A stretch of 19,624 nucleotides of DNA from JAZKFR01 sp040386295 (lineage in GTDB: Bacteria; Pseudomonadota; Gammaproteobacteria; Burkholderiales; Rhodocyclaceae). The notes under the pieces are model-generated. The model ran no database searches, was not told the origin of the DNA, and worked only from the letters and a program-made list of their open reading frames with translations. Location of the stretch: positions 1 through 19,624 of the forward strand of contig JAZKFR010000107.1 in the NCBI GenBank assembly GCA_040386295.1. Direction: 5' to 3'. A program made the translations under genes and the position numbers. This document shows, one piece after another, positions 14,721-19,624 of this stretch. Each line of letters begins with the position of its first letter. Position 1 is the first letter of the stretch.

Positions 14721-15584
14721 TTAAAGCGCTGTGTTGGCTTGTGATGGTTTGCTAATGAGCAGCGTGTAGAGGCGCCGACTGTCGGCACGTAAAACTTGAA
14801 AAATCGTCCCGTCGATATTGACGCTTTCGTTGCGTTTGGGCACCCGGCCGAGGTGCTGCAAAATAAGGCCGCCGACGGTATCGCATTCCTCGTCGCTAAA
14901 TTCGGTGCCGAGTAAGTGGTTAAAGTTGGCGATCAAGGTTTGTGCTTTGACCCGATAGCGTCCTGCGTGATCGAGCTGGATGTTGTCGTCGGCTTCGTCG
15001 AAATCGTATTCGTCTTCGATGTCGCCGACGATTTGTTCAAGCACGTCCTCAATCGTGACCATGCCGCAGATGCCGGCGTATTCGTCGACGACCACCGCCA
15101 TGTGATTGCGCGAAACACGGAACTCGCGCAGCAGTACATTGAGCCGTTTTGATTCGGGAATGAAGATGGCCGGGCGTAGCCAATCACGCACGTTGAAGTC
15201 TGCTTCGGTTTGCCGACGTAATAAATCTTTGGCCAGCAAAATGCCGATAACGTTGTCTGGATTGCCGTCGACGACGGGAAAGCGCGAGTGCGCGGTTTGG
15301 TTAACGTAGGCAACGATCTCGTCTAGCCCTTCGTTCACGTCGACAATATCCATTTGCGTGCGCGGCACCATCACGTCGCGCACGCTGGTTTCCGAGGCGC
15401 TCAGCGCGCCTTCTGTGATGCTCAGGGCGTCGGCGTCGAGCAAATTGCGCTCGTAGGCGGAGTGCAGTAACTCAAGCAGCTGCTCGCGATCCTCGGGCTC
15501 GCGCAGGAGCAGCGTTGACAGCCTTTCAAGAAAGCCGCTCTTGGCCGGTTTGTTTGTTTTTGGGTGGGGTGGGTTGTGGTCCAT
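14721..15584 (-). CDS. corC: CorC/HlyC-type CBS-domain protein (YbeX)
   Basis: A 287-residue cytoplasmic protein of the CorC family, linked to magnesium/cobalt efflux and, under the name YbeX, to ribosome metabolism. It has a short N-terminal helical part, then two CBS domains that bind adenine nucleotides: about residues 70-125 (VMVPRTQMDIVDV ... HSRFPVVDG) and about 138-195 (VVVDEYAGICGMVTIEDVLE). The C-terminal transporter-associated CorC_HlyC domain (about 208-285) includes DTVGGLILQHLGRVP. There is no DUF21 membrane part, so this is the soluble type. The length is close to the E. coli protein (292). No clear ribosome binding site precedes the ATG at 15584. It sits 30 bp after ybeY and 26 bp before lnt, the usual order. 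Confidence 0.94.
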   Translation of the reverse strand: MDHNPPHPKTNKPAKSGFLERLSTLLLREPEDREQLLELLHSAYERNLLDADALSITEGALSASETSVRDVMVPRTQMDIVDVNEGLDEIVAYVNQTAHSRFPVVDGNPDNVIGILLAKDLLRRQTEADFNVRDWLRPAIFIPESKRLNVLLREFRVSRNHMAVVVDEYAGICGMVTIEDVLEQIVGDIEDEYDFDEADDNIQLDHAGRYRVKAQTLIANFNHLLGTEFSDEECDTVGGLILQHLGRVPKRNESVNIDGTIFQVLRADSRRLYTLLISKPSQANTAL

Positions 15585-15614
15585 ATTGGCATTGAGGCTC
15601 AGAGTTTACGAAGA

Positions 15615-16067
15615 TCATTCACCCAGATCGTCATAGGGATCTGCGTAGCCGAGGGCAGCTAGCAGTTTGCGTTCTTGTGCTTCCATGTGTTGCGCTTGCT
15701 GTGCGTCGTCCTCGTGATCGTAGCCTTGCAGGTGCAAGATGCCATGCACAATCAGGTGGGCGTAATGCGCATCCAGTGTTTTTTTCTGCGCGCTTGCTTC
15801 GGCTGCCACAACTTCCGGGCAGAGGAGCAAATCGCCGATCACGCTGGGCGTTAGCGCGTAGGGAAAAGACAGTACGTTGGTGGCGTAATCTTTGCCGCGA
15901 TAGTCAAAGTTGAGCGAACGCGCTTCGGCGCAATCAGCGAAACGCACCGTAATTTGCCCGCCGCGTTGCGTATCAACATCCAGTGCGGCGCGCACCCAGC
16001 GACGAATTTCGCTGCGCACGGGCAGGCCTGATGTGGGCTTGCCCGTGCTGTCGTTGGCATACTGCAC
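15615..16067 (-). CDS. ybeY: Endoribonuclease YbeY (rRNA maturation factor)
   Basis: A 150-residue single-domain metalloprotein required for 16S rRNA 3'-end maturation and ribosome quality control. The zinc motif HGILHLQGYDH gives His108, His112 and His118; the conserved Arg is in DYRGKD (Arg57), followed by TNVLSFPY. The start is uncertain. The given start is a GTG at 16067, but the in-frame sequence upstream reads LHLSVQYA, and homologues usually begin further upstream with a similar LxLSVQYA strand. No ATG, GTG or TTG is available between an in-frame TAA (near 16124) and that GTG except rare TTA/CTG/ATT codons, and the upstream codons form a run of six prolines. Either a non-standard start is used or the true N-terminus was lost. 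Upstream is the minisatellite region rather than phoH. Confidence 0.92.
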   Translation of the reverse strand: MQYANDSTGKPTSGLPVRSEIRRWVRAALDVDTQRGGQITVRFADCAEARSLNFDYRGKDYATNVLSFPYALTPSVIGDLLLCPEVVAAEASAQKKTLDAHYAHLIVHGILHLQGYDHEDDAQQAQHMEAQERKLLAALGYADPYDDLGE

Positions 16068-16185
16068 GCTCAGGTGTAAGCGCCGTGAAGGCTTACCAGG
16101 GGGAGGGGGTGGAGGTTTCAGAATTTACTCGCGCGTCAGGGTTGAGCTGAAAGTTTAAAACCAGACGAAGCAGGCTGCCAAGCGC

Positions 16186-16293
16186 GCTGAGTAAGCTGAG
16201 TAAGCTGAGTAAGCTGAGTAAGCTGAGTAAGCTGAGTAAGCTGAGCAAGCTGAGCAAGCTGAGCAAGCTGAGCAAGCTGAGCAAGCTGAGCAA
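16186..16293. repeat. 9-bp minisatellite, 12 tandem copies in two blocks
   Basis: Six exact copies of GCTGAGTAA (16186-16239) are followed by six exact copies of GCTGAGCAA (16240-16293). The two blocks differ by a single T/C at unit position 7. There are no imperfect units inside either block. On the plus strand two frames meet stops (TAA or TGA) and one reads Leu-Ser-Lys; on the minus strand all three frames are open. Confidence 0.97.
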
Positions 16294-16307
16294 GCCGATA
16301 CCACGTG

Positions 16308-16325
16308 GCAGCGCCAGAGCGCTGC
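16308..16325. other. Perfect 7-bp hairpin after miaB
   Basis: GCAGCGC (16308-16314) and GCGCTGC (16319-16325) form a stem around the loop CAGA, about 80 nt beyond the miaB stop. There is no T-run on the minus strand, so it is not a standard intrinsic terminator. Confidence 0.4.
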
Positions 16326-16404
16326 GGCGACCGTGTTTGCGCTAAAGCGTTCAAGACAATGCTGTTCCAACCAGAATAAGTTGAATGCGGCGATTCGAGG
16401 TGCC

Positions 16405-17805
16405 TCATGTGGTGGTGATGAATTCGCCACGCAGGGAGTGCGGTAGGGCGGCGCTGATGAGCAGCGAGACAAAGCGACCGGTTAATTGTTGATTTGCCTC
16501 GTTGGCTTTGAAATTGACGACCCGATTATTGTCGGTGCGTCCAGCCCATTCGCTAGGATCTTTTTTCGCCGGGCCTTCAACGAGTACCCGTTCGATATTG
16601 CCGACCATGGCCAGTGAAGCAGCACGCGCTTGTTCGTCTATACGCGCTTGCAAGCGTGCCAGGCGCGCCTGTTTGACGCCGAGCGGCGTGTCGTCGTGCA
16701 GCTCGGCTGCGGGCGTACCTGGGCGGGCGCTATACAGAAACGAGAACGATCCGTCAAAGCCCACATCGTCTATGAGTTTCATCGTTTTCTCGAAGTCTTC
16801 GTCTGTTTCACCGGGAAAGCCGACAATGAAATCCGAAGAAAGAGAAAGATTAGGCCGCGCCAAGCGCAGCTTGCGCACCAGGCTTTTGTATTCGAGCGTC
16901 GTATAGCCACGTTTCATGGCGACCAGAACACGGTCAGAGCCAGATTGCACGGGCAGGTGTAAATGCGATACCAGCTTGGGTACCCGCGCATACACGTCAA
17001 TCAGGCGTTGCGACAGCTCACGCGGATGCGAAGTGGTGTAACGAATGCGCTCAATGCCCGGCATTTCGGCGATGTATTCAATCAGCATAGCGAGGTCTGC
17101 GCCGCTGTCTGCTGCGCTAGACGAGGCGTCGAGCAAGGCGCCGCTGAGCATCTCGCTCATTGCGCCACGGTAGGCGTTGACGTTTTGCCCGAGCAAAGTG
17201 ATCTCTTTCACGCCTTGCTCGGCCAGGCCGGCGACTTCGGTGAGTACGTCGTCAAAGGGGCGGGATACTTCGTCGCCGCGCGTGTAGGGCACGATGCAGA
17301 AGGAGCAGAATTTGCTACATCCTTCCATGATCGAAACAAAAGCCGTTGCGCCGTCCACCTTGGCGGGCGGCATATTGTCGAATTTTTCAATCGCGGGGAA
17401 AGAAACATCGACCTGCGATTTGCCGAGACGGCGCCGATCGGCAATCAGCTGCGGCAGGCGATGCAAGGTTTGCGGCCCGAAGACGACATCGACATAAGGC
17501 GCTCGCGTCACAATCGCTGCACCTTCTTGGCTGGCGACACAGCCCCCGACGCCGATGACCAGATCCGGTTTGTCTAGTTTCAGCTGGCGCACGCGCCCGA
17601 GATCATGGAACACGCGTTCTTGCGCTCGTTCGCGCACAGAGCAGGTGTTAAACAAAATGATGTCGGCGTCTTCAACGCAATCGGTTTTTTCCATGGCTTC
17701 GGAAGCCCCGAGTACGTCTGCCATTTTGTCCGAGTCGTACTCGTTCATCTGGCAGCCGAAAGTGCGAATAAAGAGTTTTTTGGGTTTTTTGGCTTGCTGT
17801 GTCAT
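16405..17805 (-). CDS. miaB: tRNA-2-methylthio-N6-dimethylallyladenosine synthase MiaB
   Basis: A 466-residue radical-SAM methylthiotransferase that converts i6A37 to ms2i6A37 in tRNAs reading codons that begin with U. The N-terminal UPF0004 domain carries three Cys for the auxiliary [4Fe-4S] cluster: Cys18 (FGCQMNEYDS), Cys55 (NTCSVRERA) and Cys89 (GGCVASQEG). The radical-SAM CxxxCxxC is EGCSKFCSFC (Cys163, Cys167, Cys170). A C-terminal TRAM domain (about 390-462) has the NNRVVNF and LPHSLRGE elements. The frame extends 16 codons upstream to 17853, but homologues start a few residues before KLFIRTFGCQMNEYDS, so the ATG at 17805 is preferred; neither start has a good ribosome binding site. 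The gene heads the block miaB-ybeY-corC-lnt, with phoH missing between miaB and ybeY. Confidence 0.97.
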   Translation of the reverse strand: MTQQAKKPKKLFIRTFGCQMNEYDSDKMADVLGASEAMEKTDCVEDADIILFNTCSVRERAQERVFHDLGRVRQLKLDKPDLVIGVGGCVASQEGAAIVTRAPYVDVVFGPQTLHRLPQLIADRRRLGKSQVDVSFPAIEKFDNMPPAKVDGATAFVSIMEGCSKFCSFCIVPYTRGDEVSRPFDDVLTEVAGLAEQGVKEITLLGQNVNAYRGAMSEMLSGALLDASSSAADSGADLAMLIEYIAEMPGIERIRYTTSHPRELSQRLIDVYARVPKLVSHLHLPVQSGSDRVLVAMKRGYTTLEYKSLVRKLRLARPNLSLSSDFIVGFPGETDEDFEKTMKLIDDVGFDGSFSFLYSARPGTPAAELHDDTPLGVKQARLARLQARIDEQARAASLAMVGNIERVLVEGPAKKDPSEWAGRTDNNRVVNFKANEANQQLTGRFVSLLISAALPHSLRGEFITTT

Positions 17806-17920
17806 GTGGGGAAGCTTGGTTGGTCTTGAGTTTTGGACGCCGAAGAGAGGCACGCTGTACGGATGCCCACTGTACGCGCGCGCTCGTGGTCTCGTGGTTG
17901 ATCGGGTGCGATGTTTGTTG

Positions 17921-18304
17921 CTAAGGATTCACCGTGCCCACTTCGGCTGTGTTCAGCATCCAGATCCTGAACACAGCGCCAGTCGCATCGCGGGTGTAAG
18001 CGATCAGAACGGGTAAGGTCAGCATCATCGGTTGCACAATGAGATTGTTTTGCGTGCGAATTTGCGCAGCAGGTGCCAGCGGCAGAATTTGCTCGTCGAT
18101 GACGACCATGCCGTTAGCCGCCTGCGTCAAAACGCCTTTGCGTGCCTCGCTGGGCAGCGTGCGTAGCGACGACGCGAGCCAGCTTGGGGCGTCGCTTGTT
18201 TGTGTTTGCGCGTTGAGCGGAGCAGCGCCAAGAAGAAGCGCCGCGATAAGGCTAAACGCAGGAATCAACGCAAGCGAACTGAGTGGGGCTGGGGGGGGTG
18301 ACAT
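17921..18304 (-). CDS. Small exported protein of unknown function
   Basis: I do not recognise this 127-residue protein. From the ATG at 18304 it begins MSPPPAPLSS, then has a hydrophobic stretch (about 9-29) ending in LNAQ, consistent with a signal peptide cleaved after Ala32, so the product should be periplasmic or secreted. The mature part has about 95 residues, no Cys, and no known motif I can name. The n-region lacks basic residues from this start; in-frame starts at 18337 (ATG) or 18349 (GTG) would add an Arg and up to 15 residues. A perfect TATAAT at 18311-18316 (minus) ends 6 nt before the ATG at 18304, which would place the transcript start at or next to that ATG. It is 115 bp upstream of miaB in the same direction; whether the two are co-transcribed is unclear. 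Confidence 0.6.
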   Translation of the reverse strand: MSPPPAPLSSLALIPAFSLIAALLLGAAPLNAQTQTSDAPSWLASSLRTLPSEARKGVLTQAANGMVVIDEQILPLAPAAQIRTQNNLIVQPMMLTLPVLIAYTRDATGAVFRIWMLNTAEVGTVNP

Positions 18305-18349
18305 TTCGCCATTATAGTCAATTATTCCAATTCGCATTAAAACAAGCAC

Positions 18350-18713
18350 TTTGTCGCGTTGCTGACGTCGCTTCGCTACAGCAATGTCTGCGCCTCGTCT
18401 GCACGTTTCATTTCTAACGAAAATGGAAATTAGCTGCGCTGGTGGCGACGATTGTTGCGTCCTGGCCGGCTGGCTTGGCGTTTGAATTCCTCGGTTTTGC
18501 TGCGCTTAAACGGCCAGCATGCATGATGACATCGCCTACTTGTCTGCTTGCGGCCTGAGGCAAACTTATGCTTCCAGATCGAGCTTGGTTTTTATGCAGG
18601 GCAAGGCCTGTGGTATTTTACGCGGCGCCCGCAATAGGGTGGCTGAGCTCGGCGTCATTCAACTGAGTTTCGTCGCTTGCCGTAGCCAATCAAACACAGA
18701 AAAACTGCCGCAC
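18350..18713. other. Region upstream of nadD without a supported gene
   Basis: No gene can be supported in these 364 bp. The nadD frame stays open back to 18519, giving a possible 65-residue N-terminal extension with no family resemblance. On the minus strand a frame open from 18591 to a stop at 18430 ends with a basic sequence (KTEEFKRQASRPGRNNRR) but has no start codon. No clear promoter was found. Confidence 0.4.
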
Positions 18714-19436
18714 ATGCCTACAGCGCAAACCTTATCGCCCATCGGCATTTTGGGCGGTACTTTTGACCCAATCCACCTCGCGCATTTACGGCTGGCAGAA
18801 GAGGCGCTCGATCAACTGGCGCTGGCTGCAGTGCGTTGGATTCCTGCCGGGCAGCCGGTGCATAGACACGGCGCGCACGCCGCACAAGCCAGCCCACAGC
18901 AGCGTCTTGCCATGTTGCGCCTAGCGCTTGGCGAGCACCCGCAGTACGTCATCGACAGCAGCGAAATTGAGCGGGCGGAAGCAAGCTATACGGTGCCGAC
19001 CTTAGAGCGTTTGCGTGCGCCGCCGCTGAGCAGCGATGCTGCCTGCATGCCCGCCTCCGTTGGTATGCACGAACGCCCCTTGGTTTTGCTGCTGGGCAGT
19101 GATGCTTTTATGCGCTTGCACACTTGGCACCGCTGGGCTGACTTGTTCTCGCTGGCGCACATTGCGATTGCGCATCGACCCGGCTGTTTGCTTGATCCCA
19201 GCCAGCTTCACCCGGCGCTGCGCCAGGCTTATGCGGCGCGTTATAGCGCCGATGTCGGCTGCCTCAAACAAAGCGCTGCTGGGCGAATTGTCTCGTTTGC
19301 ACTCACGCCGCTCGCTATTTCTGCGACGCAGATTCGCCAGTTGATCGCCTGCGGTAAAAGTCCGCGCTATCTTGTCGCCGACGCTGTTCTGGATTATCTG
19401 CACAGCACGCGGCTATACGCCCCAGTGCGTGCTTGA
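18714..19436 (+). CDS. nadD: Nicotinate-nucleotide adenylyltransferase
   Basis: A 240-residue cytoplasmic enzyme that joins ATP and nicotinate mononucleotide to give deamido-NAD, the next-to-last step of NAD synthesis. The nucleotidyltransferase signature is GILGGTFDPIHLAHLR (residues 11-26, with the HxxH-type His21 and His24). Also seen are WIPAGQPVHR (42-51, the substrate loop, where many homologues have PPHK), LLGSDAFMRLHTW (126-138) and the ISATQIR motif (202-208) that binds phosphate. The frame is open another 65 codons upstream, but the family starts a few residues before GILGGTFDP, so ATG 18714 is chosen; no strong ribosome binding site precedes it. A segment near 103-121 (after the LERL motif) is longer than in E. 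coli. The neighbours usual in Burkholderiales, such as rsfS downstream, are not evident. Confidence 0.95.
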   Translation: MPTAQTLSPIGILGGTFDPIHLAHLRLAEEALDQLALAAVRWIPAGQPVHRHGAHAAQASPQQRLAMLRLALGEHPQYVIDSSEIERAEASYTVPTLERLRAPPLSSDAACMPASVGMHERPLVLLLGSDAFMRLHTWHRWADLFSLAHIAIAHRPGCLLDPSQLHPALRQAYAARYSADVGCLKQSAAGRIVSFALTPLAISATQIRQLIACGKSPRYLVADAVLDYLHSTRLYAPVRA

Positions 19437-19624
19437 GCCAGCCGTGTTCTGCTCAATCCCAATCTTTATTTAGCCTAATTCCCATGACAACCACACTGCC
19501 GACGCCGACGATCCCCCTGCGCCCTGCGCCTTGCGTGCGTATTTTTCGACGCCTATTCATCACTTGCAGAAGACCTCTGCACAACCGTAGCGCGCCACAA
19601 AGACAAGCCTGAAGAGCGGCTTGC
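19437..19624. other. Right end of window, no supported gene
   Basis: An ATG at 19484 opens a 42-codon frame that stops at 19612 and has no ribosome binding site. Another plus-strand frame is open from 19487 to the window edge and its last 30 codons (FFDAYSSLAEDLCTTVARHK) look protein-like, but it lacks an ATG or GTG start. The expected rsfS N-terminus is not seen. Confidence 0.35.

Larger units (their letters stand above)
16068..16404. other. Gene-free gap between ybeY and miaB, at the usual phoH position
   Basis: These 337 bp hold a purine-rich tract (16098-16117), the 12-copy minisatellite (16186-16293), a hairpin (16308-16325) and about 80 bp of unassigned sequence. Several reading frames are open only because the 9-bp repeat lacks stops on the minus strand; they encode low-complexity Leu/Ser/Ala repeats and are not credible genes. 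I could not recognise any PhoH motif in the remaining sequence. Confidence 0.6.

Noticed and set aside
16186..16293. CRISPR array
   Set aside because: The unit is 9 bp with no spacers and no cas gene is nearby.
16093..16472. Overlapping minus-strand frames with Leu-Leu-Ser, Tyr-Ser-Ala or Gln-Leu-Ala repeats
   Set aside because: They are open only because the 9-bp repeat has no stop on that strand; three frames are open at once, and flanking residues show no family resemblance.
17555..18016. Plus-strand frame spanning the miaB 5' end and the following gap
   Set aside because: It lies mostly antisense to conserved MiaB codons and shows no domain.

Overview
The window is a chromosomal stretch that looks betaproteobacterial, most probably Burkholderiales and perhaps near Oxalobacteraceae (inference). 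The evidence is the gene order rpsU - yqeY - dnaG - rpoD, the miaB - ybeY - corC - lnt block, the protein-level look of RpoD, DnaG and MiaB, and a group I intron in a tRNA-Ile(CAU) gene, a host site known from Azoarcus. Almost everything is housekeeping; no phage, transposase, CRISPR array or toxin/defence island is visible.

Layout. 1-1082 (+): 3' part of a CPA2/Kef-type cation:proton antiporter with RCK domains. 1205-1858 (-): a prepilin-like protein, convergent with it. 2115-3884 (+): membrane-bound orphan sensor histidine kinase, ending 9 bp from a convergent membrane class III adenylate cyclase (3894-5162, -). 5416-5854 (-): tRNA-Ile(CAU) split by a 324-nt ORF-less group I intron, with its own terminator and a candidate promoter. 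5993-10833 (-): the macromolecular-synthesis cluster rpsU, yqeY, dnaG, rpoD, with a strong terminator between rpsU and yqeY and a -10 box before rpsU. 11189-13156 (+): bacterial dynamin-like GTPase, divergent from rpsU. 13153-16067 (-): lnt, corC, ybeY. 16068-16404: 337 bp without a gene, holding a 12-copy 9-bp minisatellite where phoH (ybeZ) normally sits. 16405-17805 (-): miaB. 17921-18304 (-): small secreted protein of unknown function. 18714-19436 (+): nadD. 19437-19624: no supported gene.

How the genes relate. The rpsU-dnaG-rpoD cluster joins translation (S21), replication priming (primase) and transcription initiation (sigma-70). The tRNA just downstream reads AUA only after intron removal, CCA-end use and lysidine modification by TilS, so AUA decoding here depends on RNA splicing. 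miaB (tRNA thiomethylation), ybeY (rRNA maturation), corC and lnt (lipoprotein acylation) form the familiar envelope/RNA block, but without phoH.

The most notable items are the intron-split tRNA, the minisatellite at the missing phoH locus, and the apparent absence of a conventional start codon for full-length ybeY. All identifications come from reading motifs and translations; no database search was run.
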